The translations under genes and the position numbers were made by a program. Under the pieces are notes generated by a model that was not told where the DNA came from, did not search any database, and saw only the letters and a program-made list of their open reading frames with translations. From the NCBI GenBank assembly GCA_905221605.1, contig CAJNDS010001242.1, positions 1 to 27,003 on the forward strand: a DNA stretch of 27,003 bases, given 5' to 3'. Positions within the stretch are counted from its first letter, which is position 1, and each line of letters begins with the position of its first letter. Positions 1 to 9,961 of this stretch are shown here, piece by piece. Source of the stretch: Symbiodinium natans. Taxonomy: Eukaryota; Sar; Dinophyceae; Suessiales; Symbiodiniaceae.

Positions 1-2163
1 GATCACATCCCGACCCAATTAGGGAGGGAAAAACAAGGCTCCTTGGCTGCATTTACACAGGCCCTGATCACATCCTGACCCAATTAGGGAGAGAAACACA
101 AGGCTCCTTGGCTGCATTTACACAGCCCTTGATCACATCCCGACCCAATTAGGAAGGTAAATACAAAGGCTCCTTGGCTGCATTTTACACAGGCCTTGGT
201 CACATCCCGACTCAATTAGGGAGGGTAATGCAAGGCTCCTTGGCTGCGTTTAGACAGGCCCGATCACCCCCCGACCCAATTAGGGAGAGACAACAAATCC
301 TCCTTGGCTGCATTGACACAGGCCCTGATCACATCCCGCCCCAATTAGGGAGAATCACAAGGCTCCTTGGCTGCATTTACACAGGTCCTGATCACATCCC
401 GACCCAATTAGGGAGGTGAATACAAAGGCTCCTTGGCTGCATTTACACAGGCCCTGGTCACATCCCGACTCAATTAGGGAGGGGAATGCAAGGCTCCTTG
501 GCTGCGTTTAGACAGGCCCTGATCACATCCCGACCCAATTAGGGAGAAGAACACAAAGGCTCCTGGCTGCATTTACACAGCCACTTGATTCACATCCCGA
601 CCCATTAGGAGGTAAATACAAGGCTCCTTGGCAGCATTCCCACAGGCCCTGTCACATCCCGACCAAAAAAACAATTAGGGAGTTAATGCAAGGCTCGGTT
701 GGCTGCATTTACCAGTGCCCTGTCACATCCCGACCCTTAGGGAGGGGAATGCCCAGGCTTCTTGGCTGCATTCAAACAGGCCCTGGTCACCTCCCTACCC
801 AATTAGGGGAGGGGAATGCCAGGCTCTTGTCTGCCTTTTACACAAACCCTGAATCACCTCCTGACCCATTTAGGGAAGGGCAAATGCAAGGCTCCCTGGG
901 CTGCATTACACAGGCCCTGGGAGGGGAATGCAAGGCTCCTTGCTACTTTACAGAGGCCCTGATGCACATCCCTACCCAATTAGGGAGAAATCCAAGGACT
1001 CCTGGCTGCATTTACACGGTCCCTTGATCACATCCCGAACCCAATTAGGGAGGTGAATACAAAGGCTCCTTGGCTGCAGTTACACAGGCCCTGATCACAT
1101 CCCGACCCAATTCGGGAGGGGAACGCAAGGCTCCTTGGCTGCATTTACACAGGCCCTGATCACATCCTGATCCAATTAGGGAGAGAAAAACAAGGCTCCT
1201 TGGCTGCATTTACACAGCCCTTGATCACATCCCGACCCAATTAGGAAGGTAAATACAAAGGCTCCTTGGCTGCATTTTACACAGGCCCTGGTCACATCCC
1301 GTCCCAATTAGGGAGGGGAAGGCAAGGCTCCTTGGCTGCATTTACACAGGCCCTGATCACATCCCGACCCAATTAGGGAGGGGAATGCAAGGCTCCTTGG
1401 CTGCATTTACACAGGCCCTGATCACATCCCGACCCAATTAGGGAGAATCACAAGGCTCCTTGGCTGCATTTACACAGGTCTTGATCACATCCCGACCCAA
1501 TTAGGGCGGTGAATACAAAGGCTCCTTGGCGGCATTTACACAGGCCCTGGTCACATCCCGACTCAATTAGGGAGGGGAATGCAAGGCTCCTTGGCTGCGT
1601 TTAGACAGGCCCTGATCACATCCCGACCCAATTAGGGAGATGAACACAAGCCTCCTTGGCAGCTTTTTCACAGGCCTTGATCACATCCCGACCCAATTAG
1701 GGAAGGGAATGCAATGCTTCTTGGCTGCATTCACACAGGCCCTGATCACATCCGGACCCAATTCGGGAAGGGAATGCAAGGCTCCTTGGCTGCAGTCACA
1801 CCACATCCGGACCCAAATTAGGGAAGGGAATGCAAGGCTCCTTGGCTGCATTTACACAGGCTTTCGTGACCCAATTAGGGAGGGGAATGATAGGCTCCGT
1901 GGCAATTAAGGAGGGGAATGCAAAGCTCCTTGGCTGCGTCTACACAGCCCTGATCACATTCCGACCCAATTCGGCATACCGACCCAATTAAGGAGGGAAA
2001 CGCAAGGCTCCTTGGCTGCATTTACACAGGCCCTGATCACATCCCGACCCAATTAGGGAGGGGCACGCAAGGCTCCTCGCTGCATTTACACAGGCCCTGA
2101 TCACATCCCGACCCAATGAGGGGAATGCAAGAATTTACACAGGCCCGGATCACACCCCGACCC
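1..2163. repeat. Satellite A tandem array, outer left block
   Basis: About 33 head-to-tail units of a ~65 bp repeat. Each unit carries the blocks AAGGCTCCTTGGCTGCATTT, ACACAGGCCCTGATCACATC and CCGACCCAATTAGGGAGG. Unit starts at 1324 and 1389 are exactly 65 bp apart. Many units are truncated or carry indels (for example around 650-970 and 1860-1980). Variant units recur as groups, so higher-order repeats are present. Short open frames here are translations of the repeat and not genes. The mirror of this block would lie to the right of the window. No gene is visible. Confidence 0.95.
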
Positions 2164-2782
2164 ACATTTTGTGAAGGTGAACTACCTGGACAGGCGTTCC
2201 AAGAGCTGGTAATCCTTATCCTGGTGCATTTATGAAGGAGAACTACCTGGCAAGGCTTTCCGCGAGCTGGAAATCCTTATCCTGGTGCATTTTACGAAGG
2301 AGAACTACCTGGAAAGGCCTTCCGCGAGCTGGAAATCCTTATCCTGGTGCATTTTATGAAGGAGAACTACCTGGAAAACAGCTGGAAATCCTTATCCTGG
2401 TGCATTTTATGAAGGAGAACTACCTGGAAAGGCCTTCTGCAAGCTGGAAATCCTTATCCTGGTGCATTTTATGAAGGAGAACTGCTGGGAAAGCCTTCCG
2501 CGAGCTGGAAATCCATATCCTGGTGCATTTTATGAAGGAGAACTACCTGGAAAGGCCTTCCACGAGCTCCTTATCCTGGTGCATTTTATGAAGGAGAACT
2601 ACCTGGAAAGCCTCCAAGAGCTGGAAATCCTTATCCTGGTGCAGTTTAGGAAGGAGAACTACGTGGAAAGGCTGTCCAAGAGCTGGAAATCCTTATCCTG
2701 GTGCATTTTATGAAGGAGAACTACCTGGAAAGGCCTTCCAAGAGCTGGCAATCCTTATCCTGGTGCATTTTATGAAGGAGAA
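2164..2782. repeat. Satellite B tandem array, outer left block
   Basis: About ten units of a 62 bp repeat containing GAGCTGGAAATCCTTATCC, TGGTGCATTTTATGAAGGAG and AACTACCTGGAAAGGCCTTC. It starts abruptly inside a satellite A unit at about 2164 and ends inside a B unit at about 2782, where satellite A resumes. Several units are shortened. The apparent open frames (repeating residues such as MKENYLERPS) arise because 62 bp is not a multiple of three and the units lack stops in some phases; they are not credible genes. Confidence 0.93.
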
Positions 2783-4062
2783 CACACAGGCTTTGATCAC
2801 AGCCGGACCCAAATAGGGAGGGGAATGCAAGGCTGCATTCACACAGGCCCTGATCACATCCGGACCCAATTAGGGAGGGGAACGCAAGGCTCCTTGGCTG
2901 CATACACACAGACTTTGATCACATCCGGACCCAATTAGGGAGGGGAATGCAAGGCTCCTTTGGCTGCATTCACACAGGCCCTGATCACATCCTGACCCAA
3001 TTAGGGAGGGGAATGCAAGGCTCCTTCGCTGCAGTTACACAGGCCCTGATCACATCCCGACCCAATTAGGGAGAGAAACACAAGGCTCCTTGGCTGCATT
3101 TACACAGGTCTTGATCACATCCCGACCCAATTAGGGAGGGGAATACAAAGGCTCCTTGGCTGCATTTACACAGGCCCTGGTCACATCCCGACTCAATTAG
3201 GGAAGGGAATGCAAGGCTCCTTGGCTGCGTTTAGACAGGCCCTGATCACATCCCGACCCAATTAGGGAGATGAACACAAGGCTCCTTGGCAGCATTTTCA
3301 CAGGCCTTGATCACATCCCGACCCAATTAGGGAAGGGAATGCAATGCTTCTTGGCTGCATTCACACAGGCCCTGATCACATCCGGACCCATTTCGGGAAG
3401 GGAATGCAAGGCTCCTTGGCTGCAGTCACACCACATCCGGACCTTGGCTGCATTTACACAGCCCTTGATCAATTAAGGAGGTAAATACAAAGGCTCCTTG
3501 GCAGCATTCACACAGGCCCTGATCACATCCCGACCCAATTAGGGAGGGGAATGCAAGGCTCCTTGGCTGCATTTACACAGGCCCTGATCACATCCCGACC
3601 CAATTAGGGAGGGGAATGCCAAGGCTCCTGGGCTGCATTCAAACAGGCCCTGGTCACATCCCGACCCAATTAGGGAGGGGAATGCAAGGCTCCTTGGCTG
3701 CATTTACACAAACCCTGATCACATCCTGACCCATTTAGGGAGGGCAATGCAAGGCGCCCTGGCTGCATTTACACAGGCCCTGGGAGGGGAATGCAAGGCT
3801 CCTTGGCTGCATTTACACAGGCCCTGATCACATCCCGACCCAATTAGGGAGAATCACAAGGCTCCTTGGCTGCATTTCGCACAGGTCTTGATAACATCCC
3901 GACCCAATTAGGGAGGTGAATACAAAGGCTCCTTGGCTGCAGTTACACAGGCCCTGATCACATCCCGACCCAATTCGGGAGGGGAACGCAAGGCTCCTTG
4001 GCTGCATTTACACAGGCCCTGATCACATCCTGACCCAATGAGGGAGAGAAACACAAGGCTCC
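2783..4062. repeat. Satellite A tandem array, second left block
   Basis: About 19-20 units of the 65 bp satellite A. The segment 3110-3440 closely resembles 1480-1815, and 3465-4060 resembles 580-1190, including the same unusual variant units, so blocks of several units were duplicated. The part from 3530 onward is the outermost portion of the palindrome visible in this window (its mirror ends at 27003). The block ends abruptly at AAGGCTCC (4055-4062), where a RepHel fragment begins. Confidence 0.93.
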
Positions 4063-4754
4063 AGGAAGATGGCACTGTCCTGGTGGAAGGAGTGCAGGGC
4101 AAGACCGCTTCCCCAGCTCGTCTAGACTGCTTGCACAAAGCCTTGCAAGAGCTGAAAGCGCAGCACCGCCTCTACCAGGCAAACCCAGCAGTGGAGGGAG
4201 CCTTAACAAGAATGGAAATCATCCTCGCTGGAAAAAGTGCAGCCGTGTACAAGCGCAGCGGCAACGACAGACCGCGAAACCTCCCAAGGGCGCCAAACGG
4301 GGGAGTCCGGTGGCTCACACTCCTCGGCCTTGGGGGGCGAAGCGCAGCACTCGGAAAACGCAGCGGCCTCTGTCGAAACAATTGAAGAGAAGGAAGACAG
4401 GCTAGAGATGACGTACCTGATCCCCAAAGAGCTGAAAGCCCCCAGAGCGGACACTGTGGAGCTGCAGAAAATCCGAAGCACTTCGGAGCTCACGGACGAC
4501 ATGGACGTGAAGTTCTTCCCACACCTGTTTTCCACGGGCCCAGGCGGATGGCAGAATGGATATGGAAGCTTCTCCCAATACGCTCGCAAGCTCTCGGGCA
4601 ACATCAACGTGAGGATCGGCAACCAGCAGGCTCCAGGCGGGAAGAACAAGTACCAAGAGGGCAAAGGTCAGGTGTTTACAGCCCTGAGGGACATCCCAAA
4701 AAGCACCTGAGATTGCTTATCACTGAGCATTCTTTAGAGAAGAGAGCGCAGCGC
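4063..4754 (+). pseudogene. RepHel (Helitron Rep) fragment inserted in satellite A, left copy
   Basis: This encodes a diverged relative of part of the Rep N-terminal region of the main gene. It reads EDGTVLVEG, then TASPARL, EMTYL, FFPHLF and LSGNINVRIGN, and ends at a TGA at 4708-4710. By eye it is about 70% identical to the main protein over the first 56 residues. Compared with 12650-12730 it lacks exactly 27 residues, in frame, after YARK. A run of five A at 4232-4236 shifts the frame; the right copy has four A and keeps it. The fragment has no start codon of its own, no HUH motif and no helicase, so it cannot act as a transposase. It comes from a second RepHel lineage and not from a copy of the neighbouring gene. 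Confidence 0.85.
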
Positions 4755-5490
4755 AAGACTCCTTGGCTGCATTTACCGGCCCTGATCACATCCCGACCGA
4801 ACTAGGCAGGGGAACACAAGGCTCTGTGCCTGCATTTACAGGCCCTGATCACATCCAGACCCAATTAGGGAGGGGAATGCAAGGCTCCTTGGCTGCATCT
4901 GCACAGGTCCTGCTCACACCCTGAAGGGAACACAAGGCTCCTTGGCTTCATACACACGCCCTGATCACATCCCTACCCAATTAGGGAGGCCAAGGCTCCT
5001 TGGCTGCGTTCACGCAGGCCCTGATCACATCCGACCCAGTCAGGGAGGGAATGCAAGGCTCCTTGTCTGCATTTACACAGGCCCTGATCACATCCTGACC
5101 CAGTTAGGGAAGGGAACGCAAAGGCTCCTTGGGAGCAGTTACAAAGGCCCTGATCACATCCCGACCCAATTAAAGGCGAATACAAGGCTCTTTGGCTGCA
5201 TTCACACAGGCCCTGATCACATCCCGACCCAATTAAGGAGGCAAATACCTTGACTGCATTCACACAGGCCCTGATCACATCCTGACCAAGGCTCCTTGGC
5301 TGCATTTACCGGCCCTGATCACATCCCGACCCAACTAGGGAGGGGAACGCAAGGCTCTGTGCCTGCATTTACAGGCCCTGATCACATCCCGACCCAACTA
5401 GAGAGGGGAATGCAGGGCTACCTTGGTTGCGCGGCCCTGATCACATCCCGACCCAATTAGGGAAGGGAACACGCTGCATTCTGATCACAT
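4755..5490. repeat. Satellite A tandem array, third left block (degenerate)
   Basis: About eleven units, many shortened, with altered blocks such as CTGTGCCTGCATTTACAGG. Satellite phase resumes right after the RepHel fragment at CAAGACTCCTTGGCTGC. Towards 5480 the units decay and pass into satellite B. No gene is visible. Confidence 0.9.
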
Positions 5491-5797
5491 CTACATGGAA
5501 AGGCCTTGAAAAAAAGCTGGAAATCCTTATCCTGTCTTCAAATAGCTGGAAATCCTGGTGCTTTTTTTGCGAAGGAGAACTACCTGGAAATGCCTTCAAA
5601 GAGCTGGAAATCCTTATCCTGGTGCATTTTATGAAGGAGAATTATTTGGAAAGGCCTTCAAAGAGCTGGAAATCCTTATCCTGGTGCATTTCATGAAGGA
5701 GAACTACCTGGAAAGGCCTTCTTGGTGCATTTCACGAGGGAGAACTACCTGGAAAGGCCTCTTATCCTGGTGCAATTTATGAAGGAAAACTGCCAGG
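5491..5797. repeat. Satellite B, short degenerate left block
   Basis: About five damaged units of the 62 bp satellite B, including a poly-T tract near 5560-5567 and several truncated units. It bridges satellite A and satellite C; the change to satellite C at 5798 is abrupt, inside a B unit. Confidence 0.88.
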
Positions 5798-7146
5798 ATC
5801 GCCAACCAATTAAGGAGAATCCCGGGCGACTCGGCTGCACATCCCAGCTGGAAAGCTTATCGTCAACCAATTAAGGAGAATCCCAGGCGACTCGGCTGCA
5901 AAGCTAGAAAGCTTATCGCCAACCAATTAAGGAGAATCCCAGGCGACTCGGCTGCAAATCCCAGCTGGAAAGCTTATCGCCAACAAATTAAGGAGAATCC
6001 CGGGCGACTCGGCTGCAAAGCTGGAAAGCTTATCGCCAACCAATTAAGGAGAATCCCGGGCGACTCGGCTGCAAATCCCAGCTGGAAAGCTTATCGCCAA
6101 CCAATTGAGGAGAATCCCGGGCGACTCGGCTGCAAAGCTGAAAAGATTATCGCCAACCAATTACGGAGAATCCCAGGCGACTCGGCTGCAAAGCTAGAAA
6201 GCTTATCGCCAACCAATTAAGGAGAATCCCAGGCGACTCGGCTGCAAATCTCAGCTGGAAAGCTTATCGCCAACCAATTAAGGAGAATCCCAGGCGACTC
6301 GGCTGCAAATCTCAGCTGGAAAGCTTATCGCCAACCAATTAAGGAGAATCCCGGGCGACTTGGCTGCAAATCTCAGCTGGAAAGCTTATCGCCAACCAAT
6401 TAAGGAGAATCCCAGGCGACTCGGCTGCAAATCCCAGCTGGAAAGCTTATCGCCAACCAATTAAGGAGAATCGGGCGACTCGGCTGCAAATCTCAGCTGG
6501 AAAGCTTATCGCCAACCAATGAAGAGAATCCCAGGCGACTCGGCTGCAAATCTCAGCTGGAAAGCTTATCGCCAACCAATTAAGGAGAATCCCGGGCGAC
6601 TCGGCTGCAAAGCTGGAAAGCTTATCGCCAACCAATTAAGGAGAATCCCAGGCGACTCGGCTGCAAAGCTGGAAAGCTTATCGCCAACCAATTAAGGAAA
6701 ATCCCAGGCGACTCGGCTGCAAAGCTGGAAAGCTTATCGCCAACCAATTAAGGAGAATCCCAGGCGACTCGGCTGCAAATCTCAGCTGGAAAGTTTCTCG
6801 CCAACCAATTAAGGAGAATCCCGGGCGACTCGGCTGCAAATCTCAGCTGGAAAGCTTATCGCCAACCAATTAAGGAGAATCCCAGGCGACTCGGCTGCAA
6901 ATCTCAGCTGGAAAGCTTATCGCCAACCAATTAAGGAGAATCCCGGGCGACTCGGCTGCAAATCTCAGCTGGAAAGCTTATCGCCAACCAATGAAGAGAA
7001 TCCCAGGCGACTCGGCTGCAAATCCCAGCTGGAAAGCTTCTCGCCAACCAATTAAGGAGAATCCCAGGCGACTCGGCTGCAAATCTCAGCTGGTAAGCTT
7101 ATCGCCAACCAATTAAGGAGAATCCCGGGCGACTCGGCTGCAAAGC
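5798..7146. repeat. Satellite C tandem array, left copy (23 units)
   Basis: There are 23 units marked by GGCGACTCGGCTGCAAA, followed by AGCTGGAAAGCTTATCGCC and AACCAATTAAGGAGAATCCC. Two unit lengths occur: 61 bp, and 56 bp lacking TCTCA (or TCCCA) before GCTGG. In the left arm, units 8-13 are all of the 61 bp type, which differs from the right arm. Some units carry diagnostic variants, such as the AATGAAGAG form at about 6520 and 6985. No gene is visible. Confidence 0.95.
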
Positions 7147-9100
7147 TGCTTCCAAGAGCTGGAAATCCTTATCCTGGTGCATTTTATGAAGGAGAACTAC
7201 CTGGCAAGGCCTTCCAAGAGCTGGAAATCCTTATCCTGGTGCATTTTATGAAGGAGAACTACCTGGCAAGGCCTTCCAAGAGCTGGAAATCCTTATCCTG
7301 GTGCATTTTATGAAGGAGAACTACCTGGCAGCCTTCCAAGAGCTGGAAATCCTTATCCTGGTGCATTTTATGAAGGAGAACTACCTGTCAAGGCCTTCCA
7401 AGAGCTGGAAATCCTTATCCTGGTGCATTTTATGAAGGAGAACTACCTCGTCCAAGAGCTGGAAATCCTTATCCTGGTGCATTTTATGAAGGAGAACTAC
7501 CTGGCAAGGCCTTGCAAGAGCTGGAAACCCTTATCCTGGTGCATTTTATGAAGGAGAACTACCTGGCAAGGCCTTCCAAGAGCTGGAAATCCTTATCCTG
7601 GTGCATTTTATGAAGGAGAACGACCTGGCAAGGCCTTCCAAGAACTGGAAATCCTTATTCTGGTGCATTTTATGAAGGAGAACTAACTGGCAAGGCCTTC
7701 CAAGAGCTGGAAATCCTTATCCTGGTGCATTTTATGAAGGAGAACTACCTGGAAAGGCTCTTATCCTGGTGCATTTTATGAAGGAGAACTACCTGGAAAG
7801 GCCTTCCGCGAGCTGGAAATCCTTATCCTGGTGCATTTTATGAAGGAGAACCACCTGGTAAGGCCTTCTGCGAGCTGGAAATCCTTATCCTGGTGCATTT
7901 TATGAAAGAGAACTACCTGGAAATGCCTTCCGCGAGCTGGAAATCCTTATCCTGGTGCATTTTATGAAGGAGAACTACCTGGAAAGGCTTTCCGCGAGCT
8001 GGAAATCCTTATCCTGGTGCTTTTTTCTGAAGAAGAACTACTTGGAAAGGCCTTCCGCGAGCTGGAAATGCTTATCCTGGTGCATTTTATGAAGGAGAAC
8101 TACCTGGAAAGGCCTTCCAAGAGCTGGAAATCCTTATCCTGGTGCATTTTATGAAGGATAACTACCTGGAAAGGGAAATCCTTATCCTGGTGCATTTTAT
8201 GAAGGAGAACTACCTGGAAAGGCCTTCCGCAAGCTGGAAATCCTTATCCTGGTGCATTTTATGAAGGAGAACTACCTGGAAAGGCCTTCTGCGAGCTGGA
8301 AATCGTTATCCTGGTGCATTTTATGAAAGAGAACTACCTGGAAATGCCTTCCGCGAGCTGGAAATCCTTATCCTGGTGCATTTTATGAAGGAGAACTACC
8401 TGGAAAGGCTTTCCGCGAGCTGGAAATCCTTATCCTGGTGCTTTTTTCTGAAGAAGAACTACTTGGAAAGGCCTTCCGCGAGCTGGAAATGCTTATCCTG
8501 GTGCATTTTATGAAGGAGAACTACCTGGAAAAGCCTTCCGCGAGCTGGAAATCCTTATCCGGTGCATTTTATGAAGGAGAACTACCTGGAAAGGCCTTCC
8601 AAGAGCTGGAAATCCTTATCCTGGTGCATTTTATGAAGGAGAACTACCTGGAAAGGCCTTCCGCGACCTGGAAATCCTTATCCGGTGCATTTTATGAAGG
8701 AGAACTACCTGGAAAGGCCTTCCGCGAGCTGGAAATCCTTATCCTGGTGCATTTTATGAAAGAGCTACCTGGAAAGGCCTTCCGCGAGCTGGAAAAGGCA
8801 AGGCCTTCCAAGAGCTGGAAATCCTTATCCTGGTGCATTTTATGAAGGAGAACTACCTGGCAAGGCCTTCCAAGAACTGGAAATCCTTATTCTGGTGCAT
8901 TTTATGAAGGAGAACTACCTGGCAAGGCCTTCCAAGAGCTGGAAATCCTTATCCTGGTGCATTTATGAAGGAGAACTACCTGGCAAGGCCTTCCAAGAGC
9001 TGGAAATCCTTATCCTGGTGCATTCTATGAAAGAGAACTACCTGGCAAGGCCTTCCAAGAGCTGGAAACCCTTACGCTGGTGCATTTTATGAAGGAGAAC
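7147..9100. repeat. Satellite B tandem array, main left block
   Basis: About 31 units of the 62 bp satellite B. Two subfamilies are visible: CCTTCCAAGAGC with GGCAAGG (mostly 7147-7740 and 8800-9100) and CCTTCCGCGAGC with GGAAAGG (7740-8790). A rare variant, GGTGCTTTTTTCTGAAGAAG, occurs at 8016 and again at 8437, which defines a 421 bp higher-order period. Open frames at 8438-8845 and 8895-9092 are read from the repeat and are not supported as genes. Confidence 0.93.
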
Positions 9101-9262
9101 CACGTTTGCTTGTCCTCAACCTGAATGGGGGCCATGTGCCAGGTGCTTATGCTCAACCAGAATGGGGTGCAGCCGAGTCGCTTCAGTCAACACAAAGTCC
9201 TGACACCAGCAATTCCTGTTTGCTTGCCTCAACCTGAATAGGGGCCAGCGTTTACCGCTCAC
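9101..9262. repeat. Decayed satellite-like units, left
   Basis: This holds three loose copies of a CTCAACC(T/A)GAATGGGG motif near 9117, 9152 and 9229. GCTTATGCTCAACCA at 9145-9159 resembles the satellite C core GCTTATCGCCAACCA. A 14-mer, TGCAGCCGAGTCGC at 9168-9181, is the reverse complement of the satellite C block. It looks like old, diverged members of the same repeat superfamily, with one piece inverted. No coding potential is apparent. Confidence 0.6.
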
Positions 9263-9263
9263 A

Positions 9264-9326
9264 CCGTGCGCTTTGGCTCAATATGAACAGCCTTAAGTCT
9301 TCATCCACAGCCATTTCGGGCGCAAG
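9264..9326 (+). other. Relict dinoflagellate spliced-leader sequences, left copy
   Basis: Positions 9304-9326 match the 22-nt dinoflagellate spliced leader (recalled consensus) at 18 of 22 bases with one inserted G. AGCCATTT and the terminal CAAG are intact. Thirty or so bases upstream, 9264-9281 carries CCGT followed by TTTGGCTCAA, matching the two ends of the same leader with a small internal deletion. Relict leaders upstream of reading frames are known in dinoflagellates from reintegrated trans-spliced mRNAs. A chance match cannot be excluded for the upstream copy; the downstream copy is harder to dismiss. Confidence 0.5.
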
Positions 9327-9395
9327 CCTCTGTCACCGCAAAAGGTCTTGAGAGCATTTTCGCATCCCTTGTTTCTCAGCTCAACTGATGCGAGT
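9269..9395 (+). repeat. Leader-like module 1, diverged direct repeat of 9962-10118
   Basis: Two anchors recur in the same order in both modules: GCGCTTTGGCTCAATATGAA...AAGTCTTCATCC here versus GCGCTTGGGCTCAATTCGAA...AAGTCTTCATCC downstream; and TTGTTTCTCAG followed by a C/G-T-C-A/G-ACTGATGCGA-like segment here (9369-9393) versus TTGTTTCTCAGGTCGACTGG at 10092-10111. The TTGTTTCTCAG block reads as a pyrimidine-rich splice acceptor. The module precedes the TAG-interrupted frame, while its partner precedes the acidic ORF. The two may be old 5' regions of related genes. Confidence 0.55.
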
Positions 9396-9824
9396 TGCAA
9401 TGGCCAACCGCTGCGGCTGTTGGGGGGCCTGAACTGCGAGCTGAAGTGGGACGGTGGCCCGATCGCAAATTTGCGGACCATGGCCGGCCACGTCGCAGGC
9501 TCTGTGCGCTGGACAGCTGCTGGGCTGAATGAACCGGAAGCCCACAAATACCGTATTGCCATGCTGTTTCGACCTGTGAGCTTCTAGGCCCTTCAGAACG
9601 TCACGGTCGGCGACGTCATCTCAGCCATGGGATCTGAAGCCCATAGTCACGAAGCACTGTCGCGGCAGACGCATCTGGCAATCCTGATCAACGGACGATG
9701 GCAGCCAGAAGAGCAGCCAGTGGCCGGACCGTTTCTTCTCTTAGAAAAGCTGCCGCGATGCAGGCTACGGCACAAGCAGTCGCTGGCAGAACATCTGTTT
9801 CACGCCAATCTTCATTCGCTCTGA
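9297..9824 (+). pseudogene. Unrecognised reading frame interrupted by one TAG, left copy
   Basis: One frame is open from 9297 to 9824 except for a single TAG at 9585-9587; codons on both sides stay in phase (VSF, stop, ALQNVTVGDV). There is no upstream ATG. The first in-frame ATG with a good context is at 9480 (GACCATGG), and another lies just after the stop at 9627 (GCCATGG). I do not recognise a family. The right arm has the same frame and the same TAG, so the interruption predates the arm duplication. It may be a decayed gene, two short genes, or exonic sequence whose stop lies in an unrecognised intron. Confidence 0.35.
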
Positions 9825-9961
9825 CTCTCAAAATTCCACAGAAACGGCCGGTCATGGGCTACTCGCTTCTTCTGTGCATTGTTGAGCCATGTTGCACCTC
9901 TTTCTTGAGCTTGTGAGAAGGTAGGGACGGCCGAGCCTTCCCGTGCTTTTTGTTGCTTGTG

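Noticed and set aside
8438-9092. Frames in satellite B with repeating KENYLERPS-like residues
   Set aside because: Pure translation of a 62 bp noncoding satellite; the frame rotates through all three phases and no start or end context is conserved.
1-9100. CRISPR array
   Set aside because: Units are contiguous tandem repeats with no unique spacers between conserved repeats, and the context is eukaryotic.
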